Shown piece after piece: positions 27,872 to 35,655 of a DNA stretch of 64,000 nucleotides. The translations under genes were made by a program, and so were the position numbers. Position 1 is the stretch's first letter, and every line of letters starts with the position of its first letter. Origin of the DNA: Gramella sp. AN32 (GTDB taxonomy: Bacteria > Bacteroidota > Bacteroidia > Flavobacteriales > Flavobacteriaceae); the NCBI RefSeq assembly GCF_023718305.1, contig NZ_QEYO01000003.1:186001-250000 (forward strand), written 5' to 3'. The notes below the pieces were generated by a model that saw only the letters and a program-made list of their open reading frames with translations, searched no databases and had not been told where the DNA came from.

Positions 27872-29003
27872 AATTTTATTCCTTTTTATATTTATAAGTA
27901 TTCAGGCCGGGGCGCAATCTTCGGCTTTGAATATTGCAGATAGCCTGGCCAGGGTGGGCAAGAACGGGGAGGCGATCAAGTTGATGGAAAACACTAATCC
28001 AATATCAGATAAAATCCATCTCAAACTGGCCAAACTTCAGCAGGAAGAAGGAAATACAGTAAAGGCACTTCAGAATTATCAAAAAGTTCTAAAAGAAAAT
28101 CCAGGCCATATTTTAACCGCGATGGATTACGGAGAATTATTGTTGAAAACAAATAAACTGGCAGAAGCTGACAGCCTTTTCAGTCACTTAACTTCTACCT
28201 ATCCGCAGAATGCCTCGTTCCAATATCGTCTGGGGCTGGTAAAAGAAAAGCAGCAAGACAGCACTGCTATGGATTATTTCTTTAAAACCGTGGGTCTGGA
28301 TTCTACACATCAGGCCGCATTATATAAAACGGCCAAATATCAACTGACACATAATAATGAATTTAATGCTATGAGTCTTGCAAAAACCGGTTTAAAATAC
28401 AAACCGGAGAACACCTCATTATTATCAATTCTCGGGCAATCATATACAGCTTCCCTACAATTTAAAAAAGCCATCCCGGTATATGAAAAACTGGTAGCAT
28501 TGGGTGAGGAAACAGAATTTGTTCTACAACACCTGGCCTGGGCATATAACAATACCGGCAGGAAAGAAGATGCGATTGAAGTATATCAAAAACTGCTGAA
28601 AATGCAGCCGGGAAATAGCTCTTATTATTCTCAAATTGGTTCTATTTACTATAAGTTGAAAGATTTTGAAAAAGCTAAATTAAATTTTCATATGGCCCTG
28701 AATATCAAGGATCAAAAACTGGATAAAGAATATTTAAATCTCGGTTTCGTCCATAAACAACTCGAAAATCATCAATTAGCATACACTTTTTTTAACAAGG
28801 CTCTTGAAGAAAATCAATTTAACGAACGCGCGTACCTGGAAAAAGCAATCGCTGCGGATAACTTTTACGAAGACAAGCAAAGTATCCTTGACCTTTATGT
28901 ACACTATTTTGAAACTTTTAAAGACAACGGGGATCCAAAAATGTTGAAAATTGCCGAATATCGCATTCAGGATTTAAGAAAGGAAATTTTTCAAGCTGAG
29001 TAA
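27864..29003 (+). CDS. Exported tetratricopeptide repeat protein
   Basis: A 379-residue protein with a signal peptide (residues 1-17, IQAGAQ) and about eight TPR units from residue 25 to 330, such as LLSILGQSYTASLQFKKAIP and AWAYNNTGRKEDAIEVYQKL. TPR domains bind protein partners; the partner is unknown. The start is a GTG that overlaps the end of the M56 gene by eight bases, the only start that supplies the signal peptide. blaI, the M56 gene and this gene therefore form one overlapping operon, and the TPR protein may be part of the same signalling device. Confidence 0.85.
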   Translation: MHRILFLFIFISIQAGAQSSALNIADSLARVGKNGEAIKLMENTNPISDKIHLKLAKLQQEEGNTVKALQNYQKVLKENPGHILTAMDYGELLLKTNKLAEADSLFSHLTSTYPQNASFQYRLGLVKEKQQDSTAMDYFFKTVGLDSTHQAALYKTAKYQLTHNNEFNAMSLAKTGLKYKPENTSLLSILGQSYTASLQFKKAIPVYEKLVALGEETEFVLQHLAWAYNNTGRKEDAIEVYQKLLKMQPGNSSYYSQIGSIYYKLKDFEKAKLNFHMALNIKDQKLDKEYLNLGFVHKQLENHQLAYTFFNKALEENQFNERAYLEKAIAADNFYEDKQSILDLYVHYFETFKDNGDPKMLKIAEYRIQDLRKEIFQAE

Positions 29004-29027
29004 TTCATTCCTAATGTATATTAGTGT

Positions 29028-29194
29028 CCTGCTGAGCCTGCCTGCCGGCGGCAGGCGTGTCGAAGCACATCCGAAATGCCCTTCGACAAGTTACCATTGA
29101 CGTATTTATTTGCGTAGTATAGACCCTGAAACCAGTTCAGGGTGACGATACTGATCTTTAGAATTGCCGTCATGCTGAACTTGTTTCAGCATCT
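29028..29194. repeat. REP-like palindromic repeats in the 29004-29350 gap
   Basis: This gap of about 350 bases holds no gene before the lipoprotein. The first part contains the palindrome-like CCTGCCGGCGGCAGG and a pair of CTTCGACA/TGTCGAAG arms. The second part (29136-29194) is a 59-base segment that recurs in inverted orientation at 37441-37499 with four differences. It also has local CCCTGAA/TTCAGGG arms. The remainder up to 29298 is AT-rich with nothing recognisable. Confidence 0.75.
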
Positions 29195-29298
29195 AATTAG
29201 ATACTCTAAAAAATACGTCCATTTTCCTGCGCTAGTTAAAACTTTTTATCACTTGCTTCAGGGAGACAATATTATTTGGATAATTGCTCAAAACTAAA

Positions 29299-29329
29299 TT
29301 TCTTAAGCGCTTAGATTTCACTATTTTTG
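29299..29329 (+). promoter_or_regulatory. Promoter of the 29.35-kb lipoprotein gene (TTTC - 19 bp - TATTTTTG)
   Basis: TTTC (29299-29302) and TATTTTTG (29322-29329) are 19 bases apart, matching Bacteroidota promoter spacing with one mismatch in -33. The start of the longer open frame (TTG at 29327) lies within the -7 element, favouring the ATG at 29351. Confidence 0.6.
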
Positions 29330-29350
29330 AAGTCCGAAAGCAGACCATCC

Positions 29351-29824
29351 ATGCGAAAATCTATATTACCGGCTTTACTTTTTTTGTGCCTGTCCTGTAA
29401 TTTTGAGACCAAAAAAATCTCTTCGGAAGAGGTTTTAGAACAGGAATCCAAGGCTTTAAACTGGAAGGAAGTAGATGAATACCCCGCTTTTGAAGAATGC
29501 AAAAACCTTTCTGAATTAACCGAAGCCAGATCCTGTTTCGAAAAAAAGATCAATCAAACTATAATTTCAGTACTTGTCGCACAGCAACCTGTAGTCACCA
29601 AAAGTATTGACGATACGCTTTATTTATATCTGGAAATTGACCATTCGGGAAATCCTAAAATCACCGAAATTGAGGTAGATCCCACTATTACCAATCAGCT
29701 ACCGGATATCCGTAAGTGGCTGCGCCAGAGTATTGATTCTTTACCGAAAATATATCCCGCCAACAAAAGAGGAATACCGGTTTCTACAGTTTTTAAAATG
29801 CCTGTGGTTGTAAAGGCGGAGTGA
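29351..29824 (+). CDS. Lipoprotein with TonB-C-like domain
   Basis: A 157-residue protein from the chosen ATG. It has a lipoprotein signal (MRKSILPALLFLCLSC, lipidated Cys16) and no further membrane segment. The body resembles the C-terminal part of the nearby M56 protein: a cysteine-bearing PAFEECKNL segment matches PFFKDCESL there, and LYLEIDHSGNPKITEIEV matches its VQFKIDTNGEITDI. It is therefore a TonB-C-like domain on a lipid anchor, without the proline-rich TonB arm. It may bind the same partner as the M56 protein. The longer frame begins in the promoter and is rejected. Confidence 0.75.
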   Translation: MRKSILPALLFLCLSCNFETKKISSEEVLEQESKALNWKEVDEYPAFEECKNLSELTEARSCFEKKINQTIISVLVAQQPVVTKSIDDTLYLYLEIDHSGNPKITEIEVDPTITNQLPDIRKWLRQSIDSLPKIYPANKRGIPVSTVFKMPVVVKAE

Positions 29825-29834
29825 TCGTAATGCC

Positions 29835-29876
29835 GGAAGTTGGAGGCTGGAGGCTGGAAACTGGAGACTGGAAACT
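29835..29876. repeat. Heptamer tandem repeat (GGARRCT)n
   Basis: Five consecutive heptamers, GGAGGCT twice, GGAAACT, GGAGACT and GGAAACT (29842-29876), are preceded by a degenerate sixth, GGAAGTT (29835-29841). It lies between convergent genes. Confidence 0.85.
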
Positions 29877-29888
29877 AAATACCTGATA

Positions 29889-29941
29889 ATTGTTCACTGA
29901 TAAGTGTTAATTGCTAATTGTTCATTGCTAATTGTTCACTG
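29889..29941. repeat. Tandem 14-mer TTGCTAATTGTTCA and relatives
   Basis: TTGCTAATTGTTCA occurs twice in perfect tandem (29911-29938). A related ATTGTTCACTG lies at 29889-29899. The same motif family flanks the four-helix-bundle gene near 31.7-32.1 kb. Confidence 0.8.
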
Positions 29942-31072
29942 CTTAAAACTTCTTCCCTTCCACTTCACTTTACTAAATAGAGAGGCTATTACAATCCAAC
30001 TGATAAAAAACGGATGAACAAAGGCTGCCCATAAAAATGAGTTCATCATACGTTCACGCATAAAGAATTTGGCCGCTCCCTGAATCATAAAAAAATCGAG
30101 TAAGAATTTTCCAAAAAATACAAAACATAGAGATTTCCAGTTGAAAAATCCAAAGATTGATAAAATCAAAAACAGGATAAGAACAATATTTAAGCTAAGC
30201 ACAACAACCCCAACCAATTTGCTGAAAGCTCCCTGATACAATTTTCCCTTTTTCCCCCACCGGATCCTTTGTTGAATGAGTTCAGCAAAACTTTGCTGAT
30301 AATTGGTTCTAACAATTTGATCCTTGTTTTTTGAAAATCCGGTTAAAAATCCTCTCTTTTTAAATTCCTGAAGTAAAAAGATATCATCCCCGCTTACTGA
30401 ATCAACTTTCTGAATTTCCTCCTGCACCCTTAGATAACTGCTCTTTTTAAAACATAAATTGGCTGCATTGCACATAAATTGCCTGTTAATCCCAAAAGCT
30501 CCTATAGTTACAGCCTGAAGGCTTAAAAAGTCTAATTCCTCGAGTTGTTGGAACCATTTTGAATTTTCAATCCTTTTAAAACCAACGGGGCCGGCAATAA
30601 GGTCAAAATCTGCTTTAATTAAAAGTTTATTAAATCCATGGAGCCAGTTTTCAGGTAAAATACAATCGGCATCGGTCGTGCAAATATGAGTAAACCTGGC
30701 GCTTTTGATCCCTAGAGCAATCGCATCTTTTTTGGGGAATTTTGAAAGTTTTAGATTTTCTAAAATTCTGATACTTATTTCAGTTTCCTCATTTTTAAAC
30801 CCTTCTGTAATTTTTAAAGAATCATCTTCAGAAAAATCATTTATCAGGATGATCTCAAATAGCTCTTTGGGATAATTCAAAAATTTAAGGGATTCAAATA
30901 AATCTTTTAAATTTTTCCCTTCATTTCGGAAGGGAATAACAATGGAAAAACCAAATTTTGAATTTCGATTTTCGAATGAAACTTCTTTTAAACGGTAAAA
31001 ACCAATTAAAAAATAGATCATGATCGTGACATACAGCAAAAAGGTTAAAAGTAAGATTCCGCCAAACCACAT
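29936..31072 (-). CDS. Family 2 glycosyltransferase
   Basis: A 378-residue membrane glycosyltransferase. An N-terminal helix (about residues 5-25) precedes a GT-A domain with FSIVIPFRNEGKNLKDL, the acidic ILINDFSEDDS and TTDADCILPENWL (DxD-type). The acceptor region has DSVSGDDIFLLQEF and the QxxRW motif appears as QQRIRWGKKGK. Two or three C-terminal helices follow. Members build surface polysaccharides or glycolipids; the product is unknown. It is divergent from ruvC, and its end runs into the repeat block. Confidence 0.88.
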   Translation of the reverse strand: MWFGGILLLTFLLYVTIMIYFLIGFYRLKEVSFENRNSKFGFSIVIPFRNEGKNLKDLFESLKFLNYPKELFEIILINDFSEDDSLKITEGFKNEETEISIRILENLKLSKFPKKDAIALGIKSARFTHICTTDADCILPENWLHGFNKLLIKADFDLIAGPVGFKRIENSKWFQQLEELDFLSLQAVTIGAFGINRQFMCNAANLCFKKSSYLRVQEEIQKVDSVSGDDIFLLQEFKKRGFLTGFSKNKDQIVRTNYQQSFAELIQQRIRWGKKGKLYQGAFSKLVGVVVLSLNIVLILFLILSIFGFFNWKSLCFVFFGKFLLDFFMIQGAAKFFMRERMMNSFLWAAFVHPFFISWIVIASLFSKVKWKGRSFKQ

Positions 31073-31094
31073 GGAGTGTTGCCTATTTATTAAT

Positions 31095-31102
31095 TAGTTT
31101 TG
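31095..31102 (+). promoter_or_regulatory. Putative -7 promoter element (TAGTTTTG) for ruvC
   Basis: An exact TANNTTTG match, 24 bases before the TTG start at 31127. Confidence 0.45.
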
Positions 31103-31126
31103 CGGTACAATTTAGCTATTTAAGGT

Positions 31127-31690
31127 TTGTCAAAAAACGCGTCTTCAGAAAAGATCATTTTGGGTATCGATCCCGGAACCACGATTATGGGTTTCGGCCT
31201 TATCAAAATTGAAAATAAACAGATGAGTTTTATTCAGATGAACGAACTGCAGCTAAAAAAATACGACGATCATTACATAAAATTAAAGTTGATCTTTGAG
31301 CGAACTATTGAACTCATCGATACGCACCATCCCGATGAAATTGCTATCGAGGCTCCATTCTTCGGAAAAAATGTACAATCTATGCTGAAGTTGGGAAGGG
31401 CGCAGGGTGTGGCCATGGCCGCCGGACTTTCCCGCCAAATTCCTATTACGGAATATCTTCCCAAGAAGATTAAAATGGCCATTACGGGAAATGGAAATGC
31501 CAGCAAGGAACAGGTTGCAAAAATGCTACAAAGCCTCTTAAAACTGAAAACCCTACCTAAAAACCTCGATTCAACTGATGGTCTCGCCGCCGCGGTTTGC
31601 CATTTTTATAATTCCGGCAGACCTGAAATTGGAAAAAGTTACACTGGATGGGAAGCCTTTGTAAAGCAAAACCCAAAAAAGATCAAATAA
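31127..31690 (+). CDS. ruvC: Holliday junction resolvase RuvC
   Basis: Endonuclease that resolves Holliday junctions with RuvAB in recombinational repair. It has 187 residues, with the acidic catalytic residues in GIDPGTTIMGFG (Asp15), the AIEAPFFGKN block and DSTDGLAAAVCH near the C-terminus. No ATG occurs between the promoter element and the first catalytic motif, so the TTG giving MSKNASSEKII is taken as the start. The four-helix-bundle gene begins 23 bases downstream, inside an inverted repeat. Confidence 0.95.
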   Translation: MSKNASSEKIILGIDPGTTIMGFGLIKIENKQMSFIQMNELQLKKYDDHYIKLKLIFERTIELIDTHHPDEIAIEAPFFGKNVQSMLKLGRAQGVAMAAGLSRQIPITEYLPKKIKMAITGNGNASKEQVAKMLQSLLKLKTLPKNLDSTDGLAAAVCHFYNSGRPEIGKSYTGWEAFVKQNPKKIK

Positions 31691-31693
31691 TAA

Positions 31694-32105
31694 TTAGCAA
31701 TAAACAATGAGCTATGGCTGAATTTGAAAAAAAGAATGTTCTGGATGATAAATCCTATCAATTTGCCTTGAAAATTGTTCTATTATGTAAGGATCTTACT
31801 ATTCAAAAAGAATACATTCTATCAAGACAGCTCTTAAAAAGTGGGACTTCAATTGGAGCCAATGTAGCCGAAGCAAACGGCGCAATTTCAAACGCTGATT
31901 TTTCTGCTAAAATTTCTATCGCATATAAGGAAAGTCTTGAAACTAAATACTGGTTGCGATTATTGAAAGATTCAGAATATCTCCCGGAAAAGAAGTTTGC
32001 TGAATTATTTGAAAATGCAGACGAACTCTCAAAAATTATGTTTTCAATTCTCAAGTCTACCCGTATAACTCCGAAAAGTGAAAATTGATCATTGTTAATT
32101 GCTAA
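31694..32105. repeat. 17-bp inverted repeat bracketing the four-helix-bundle gene
   Basis: TTAGCAATAAACAATGA (31694-31710) and TCATTGTTAATTGCTAA (32089-32105) are inverted copies with one mismatch. The left copy ends three bases before the ATG at 31714 and the right copy starts directly after the stop codon. The pair exactly frames one gene, as terminal repeats of a small mobile unit would. No target duplication was identified. Confidence 0.75.
31714..32088 (+). CDS. Four helix bundle protein (S23/IVP type)
   Basis: A 124-residue helical protein of the family first found inside intervening sequences of 23S rRNA genes. Motifs include FALKIVLLCKDL, LLKSGTSIGANVAEANGA and AKISIAYKESLETKYWLRLL. 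The biochemical role is unknown; the fold is a pentameric helix bundle in known structures. Here it is a stand-alone gene between ruvC and hemW. It is framed by inverted repeats with almost no spare bases, suggesting it arrived as a unit. It has 20 bases to hemW and can be co-transcribed with it. Confidence 0.88.
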   Translation: MAEFEKKNVLDDKSYQFALKIVLLCKDLTIQKEYILSRQLLKSGTSIGANVAEANGAISNADFSAKISIAYKESLETKYWLRLLKDSEYLPEKKFAELFENADELSKIMFSILKSTRITPKSEN

Positions 32106-32108
32106 CTG

Positions 32109-33233
32109 ATGAGCGGCATCTATATACACATTCCCTTTTGCAAACAGGCCTGTCACTACTGTGACTTTCATTTCTCAACTTCATTTAAAAAGAAGTCGCA
32201 ATTAGTGGAGATGTTATGTCGTGAACTGGTGCTTCGGAAAGATGAAATAAAAGGGGATATTGAAACCATTTATTTTGGGGGCGGCACTCCTTCCCTATTG
32301 ACTTCGGAAGAACTTGAAAAAATATTCGAAACTATTTTCGACAATTATTCACTTGCTGAAAATGCTGAAATTACCCTGGAAGCCAATCCGGATGATCTAT
32401 CTGAAGAGGTGATTAAAAATTTGAGCCATTCTCCCATAAACAGGCTAAGCATTGGAATTCAGTCGTTTTTTGATGACGATTTAAAGTTGATGAACCGGGC
32501 GCATAATCAGGAAGAAGCCAGGAAAAGCCTGGAGCTTGCAACCCGGTATTTTAAAAATTTATCCATCGATCTTATTTACGGGATTCCGGGTTCTTCCAAC
32601 GAAAAATGGAAGGAAAACTTACAGATCGCTTTAGATTATAAGATTCCGCATATTTCCAGTTATGCTTTGACCGTGGAACCCAAAACCGCTTTGGAAAAAT
32701 TTATAAAAAACGGAGAAGTTGATCCTGTTGAGGACGAAGTTTACCGAGAACAATTCGATATTTTGGTAGAAACGCTTACGAACACGGGATTTGAGCATTA
32801 TGAATTTTCAAATTACGGAAAACCTGGATTTCATTCCCGGAACAACATGGCCTACTGGTTGGGCAAAGCTTATTTAGGAATAGGCCCATCGGCACACTCT
32901 TTCGATGGAGAAAACCGTAAGTGGAACATTAACAATAATGCTTTGTACATCAAATCGCTGGAGCAGGATCAAATTCCGCAGCAAATGGAAAAACTAAGTA
33001 TGACAGATCGTTATAATGAATTTATCATGACCAGGCTGCGCACCAAATTCGGAGTTTCGCCGGTTGATATTCAGAAGAAATTTGGGGATAAATATCTTAT
33101 CCATTTCTATAAGGAAATTGAAATTCCTATGACGAAAGCTTTGGTGGAGCTAAAAGACGAGCACTTTCATATATCAAAAAAGGGAAAATTCTTAAGCGAC
33201 GGGATCGCTTCAGATTTGTTTTATATAGATTGA
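32109..33233 (+). CDS. hemW: Radical SAM haem chaperone HemW
   Basis: A 374-residue radical SAM enzyme. The cluster motif CX3CX2C is at Cys11, Cys15 and Cys18 (FCKQACHYCDF), followed by YFGGGTPSLL and LEANPDDL. HemW was once called an oxygen-independent coproporphyrinogen oxidase; HemW proteins keep the CX3CX2C form with an aromatic next residue and insert haem into respiratory proteins. True HemN has a CX2C extension (CX3CX2CXC), which is absent here. The start is ATG at 32109, near the right arm of the inverted repeat. Confidence 0.92.
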   Translation: MSGIYIHIPFCKQACHYCDFHFSTSFKKKSQLVEMLCRELVLRKDEIKGDIETIYFGGGTPSLLTSEELEKIFETIFDNYSLAENAEITLEANPDDLSEEVIKNLSHSPINRLSIGIQSFFDDDLKLMNRAHNQEEARKSLELATRYFKNLSIDLIYGIPGSSNEKWKENLQIALDYKIPHISSYALTVEPKTALEKFIKNGEVDPVEDEVYREQFDILVETLTNTGFEHYEFSNYGKPGFHSRNNMAYWLGKAYLGIGPSAHSFDGENRKWNINNNALYIKSLEQDQIPQQMEKLSMTDRYNEFIMTRLRTKFGVSPVDIQKKFGDKYLIHFYKEIEIPMTKALVELKDEHFHISKKGKFLSDGIASDLFYID

Positions 33234-33547
33234 TAAAAATCCCACGGGCATTGAAATGGAAACGAACCATACAGTCATTTGTAAAGGGCAAATGCCTGCG
33301 ATAGCGAAGTTTTTGTAACGAGAAACTATTTAGGAAAGCAGGATTTCATTAAAGTCCTGAGCATAGTAACATGAGATTTCTCACTCCGCTGCGCCTGCCT
33401 CGTCCGGCAGGCAAGTTCCGTATCGAAAACGACTGCATAACTTCTATATTTCGCCTCAATAGAAAAGCAATAAAAATTTCAATTTTTAATTCTCCATTAT
33501 CAATTACCAATTATCAACATTACCTTTGTTAGGATCAACCTTAGAAA
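33234..33547. other. Intergenic region with a GC-rich palindrome and an AT-rich end
   Basis: No gene is supported here. A palindrome-like GCCTGCCTCGTCCGGCAGGC (about 33392-33411) resembles the CCTGCCGGCGGCAGG element of the 29-kb gap. The last 60 bases are AT-rich with an ATTACCAATTATCAA type stretch related to the short repeats near 29.9 kb. TACCTTTG (33521-33528) is a likely -7 element for the following cyclase gene. Confidence 0.6.
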
Positions 33548-34300
33548 ATGCTTGCAACTATTAGCCGAAGCGGTCAATCTTATCAAATCGATTTTTCCAA
33601 ACCGCTGGATATTTCTATCAGTCTGCGTGGGGATGAGAAAAATCCCATGGCCTGGTATTTAAAGCACCCGGAAATCACTCCGGTGCGGGAGGCAAATTTT
33701 GTGGGCAGGGTGAAACAGGGTGCTTCGGTTAATTTTAATAATATCTGGTTTAATCCACACGCGCATGCTACGCATACTGAATGTGTGGGCCATATCACCC
33801 CGGAAATGCAAACGATTCAGCAAAGCCTGAAAACTTTCTTTTTTAAGGCCCAATTGATTTCCGTAGAACCCGAAAAAAGAAAACAAGATCTGGTGATCAC
33901 AAGGGCACAAATCAGTAAAAAACTTAAAAATCTTGATGCTGAAGCAGTGATTATTCGAACGCTCCCGAATTATATTGGAAAAATTTCGATGCACTATTCA
34001 CATTCTAACTGGCCTTATCTGGAAAAAGAGGCAGCTGAATTTCTGCGTGATTCCGGTATAAAACATTTATTGATCGATCAGCCTTCCGTAGATAAGGAAA
34101 AGGATGAAGGGAAATTGCTGGCGCATAAGGCTTTCTGGAATTATCCCAAAGCTACACGGTTTGATGCTACGATTACAGAACTTATTTACGTTCCCAACAA
34201 AATTGAAGACGGTGATTATTTTTTAAACCTGCAACCCGCTTCCTTCGAAAATGACGCGGCACCAAGTAAGCCGGTACTTTATAAAATTCAGCAAGCATGA
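33548..34300 (+). CDS. Cyclase family protein (kynurenine formamidase-like)
   Basis: A 250-residue metal-dependent hydrolase of the cyclase/KynB superfamily. The metal motif (HxGTHxDxxxH in KynB) appears as HAHATHTECVGH (about residues 76-87), with Glu in place of the usual Asp. HSNWPYLEKEAAEFL and a late EL(I/T)YVP strand also fit. Formamidases act in tryptophan breakdown, but neighbouring genes give no such context, so the substrate is open. It shares a four-base overlap (ATGA) with the DUF4260 gene. Confidence 0.82.
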   Translation: MLATISRSGQSYQIDFSKPLDISISLRGDEKNPMAWYLKHPEITPVREANFVGRVKQGASVNFNNIWFNPHAHATHTECVGHITPEMQTIQQSLKTFFFKAQLISVEPEKRKQDLVITRAQISKKLKNLDAEAVIIRTLPNYIGKISMHYSHSNWPYLEKEAAEFLRDSGIKHLLIDQPSVDKEKDEGKLLAHKAFWNYPKATRFDATITELIYVPNKIEDGDYFLNLQPASFENDAAPSKPVLYKIQQA

Positions 34301-34647
34301 AAACAATCTTAAAACTGGAAGAATTTGGTTTACTCTTATTCGGAATTTGGGCTTTTAGTAATTTGGATCTAAGCTGGGGTTGGTATGTTGGATTATTTCT
34401 GGTCCCTGATATTGGAATGCTTGGATATCTACTAAATAAAAAATATGGTGCTATTTTATATAATATCTTTCACCATCGTTTCATTGCTGTGATCTTATTT
34501 TTTATAGGTTATTTTATTCAAAATGAGTTTGTGATGATGGCCGGAATCATACTTTTTTCGCATATTGCTTTTGACAGAATGCTGGGATACGGATTAAAAT
34601 TTGAAAAAGGATTTAAATTTACCCATCTTGGGGAAATAGGAAATTAA
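34297..34647 (+). CDS. DUF4260 family membrane protein
   Basis: A 116-residue, very hydrophobic protein with three to four helices. The family pattern LPDIGMLGYL appears as FLVPDIGMLGYLLNKKYG, and the end has FSHIAFDRMLGYGLKF. The function is unknown. Translationally coupled to the cyclase gene and one base before the DUF4230 gene. Confidence 0.85.
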   Translation: MKTILKLEEFGLLLFGIWAFSNLDLSWGWYVGLFLVPDIGMLGYLLNKKYGAILYNIFHHRFIAVILFFIGYFIQNEFVMMAGIILFSHIAFDRMLGYGLKFEKGFKFTHLGEIGN

Positions 34648-34648
34648 T

Positions 34649-35260
34649 ATGGAATTACTGTTTATAGGCTTGGGCGTTGGTGCCATAATCGCTTATTTTA
34701 TCTTTCGTGCCTTTAATAAAGAACGCTCTAAAACCAATACAGAGCAACAATCGGTCGTATTGATGGATAAGATCAAAAGCGTTTGCAAGTTTATTACGGT
34801 AGAAGGTGATTTTTCAGAAATCTATCATTATGAAAATCTGAAGGAGAAATATATAAGTTTGGTGTTGGGAAAAAAGAAAGCGATCGTTCTGGTGACCGCA
34901 AAAGCGCATATTGGTTTTGATCTCAGCAAGGTTAGAATGGATAATGACAACGAAAACAAGAGGATCATTTTAACCAATTTTCCGCAACCGGAATTGCTCA
35001 CTATTGAAACCGATTTTAAATATTACGATAAACGCGAAGGCTGGGCGAATCCCTTTACCACCTCAGATCTTACCGATATTAATCGCGATGCGAAGAAAAG
35101 CATTGTAGATAAAATTCCGCAAAGCGGTTTGATGGATAAAGCGAGGAAAGAGGCGCTGGATACCATTTTACTGATGGAAAAAATCGTGGAAACCATCGGC
35201 TGGAAACTGGACTATACCGCGCTCACTATTGAAGATTCAGAATTCAAAAAACTTGACTAA
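34649..35260 (+). CDS. DUF4230 family protein
   Basis: A 203-residue protein with one N-terminal membrane anchor (about residues 3-20) and a soluble domain. The family signature is seen in LVLGKKKAIVLVTAKAHIGFDLSKV. The family is common in Bacteroidota and Firmicutes with no known function. Part of the tight run of genes from the cyclase to the MutS-like ATPase. Confidence 0.85.
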   Translation: MELLFIGLGVGAIIAYFIFRAFNKERSKTNTEQQSVVLMDKIKSVCKFITVEGDFSEIYHYENLKEKYISLVLGKKKAIVLVTAKAHIGFDLSKVRMDNDNENKRIILTNFPQPELLTIETDFKYYDKREGWANPFTTSDLTDINRDAKKSIVDKIPQSGLMDKARKEALDTILLMEKIVETIGWKLDYTALTIEDSEFKKLD

Positions 35261-35295
35261 AAAAATCCCTCCCCACTGGGGAGGGCAGGGAGGGG

Positions 35296-35655
35296 ATGAA
35301 CATAGATACTTACAGGAACTATTGTCTTAGCAAAAAAGCTGTGACCGAAGGCTTACCCTTTGGCCCGGATAATCTCGTTTTTAAAGTGATGGGCAAAATG
35401 TTTACAATCGTTAGTCTCGATGAAGTTCCCTTACGTGCAAACCTAAAATGTGATCCAGAGCGCGCGATCGAATTAAGAGAAGAGCATGAGGAAAATATTT
35501 TACCCGGTTACCACATGAACAAACAACATTGGAATACCCTGGTGATGGATGGATGCCTGGATCCCAAACTAATCCTTGAATTGATCGATCATTCTTATGA
35601 TCTGGTCGTTAGCGGACTCACAAAAAAACTTAAAGAAGAACTCGAAAATTTATAA
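35296..35655 (+). CDS. MmcQ/YjbR family DNA-binding protein
   Basis: A 119-residue small alpha/beta protein of the YjbR fold. It has YRNYCLSKKAVTEGLPFGPD at the start and LKCDPERAIELREEHE plus MNKQHWNTLVMDG in the middle. YjbR was proposed to bind DNA from its fold; the role in the cell is not established. The stop codon overlaps the ATG of the MutS-like gene by one base. Confidence 0.9.
   Translation: MNIDTYRNYCLSKKAVTEGLPFGPDNLVFKVMGKMFTIVSLDEVPLRANLKCDPERAIELREEHEENILPGYHMNKQHWNTLVMDGCLDPKLILELIDHSYDLVVSGLTKKLKEELENL

Noticed and set aside
32109..33233. Oxygen-independent coproporphyrinogen III oxidase (HemN)
   Set aside because: The cluster motif is CX3CX2C without the further cysteine of true HemN, so HemW is the better name.
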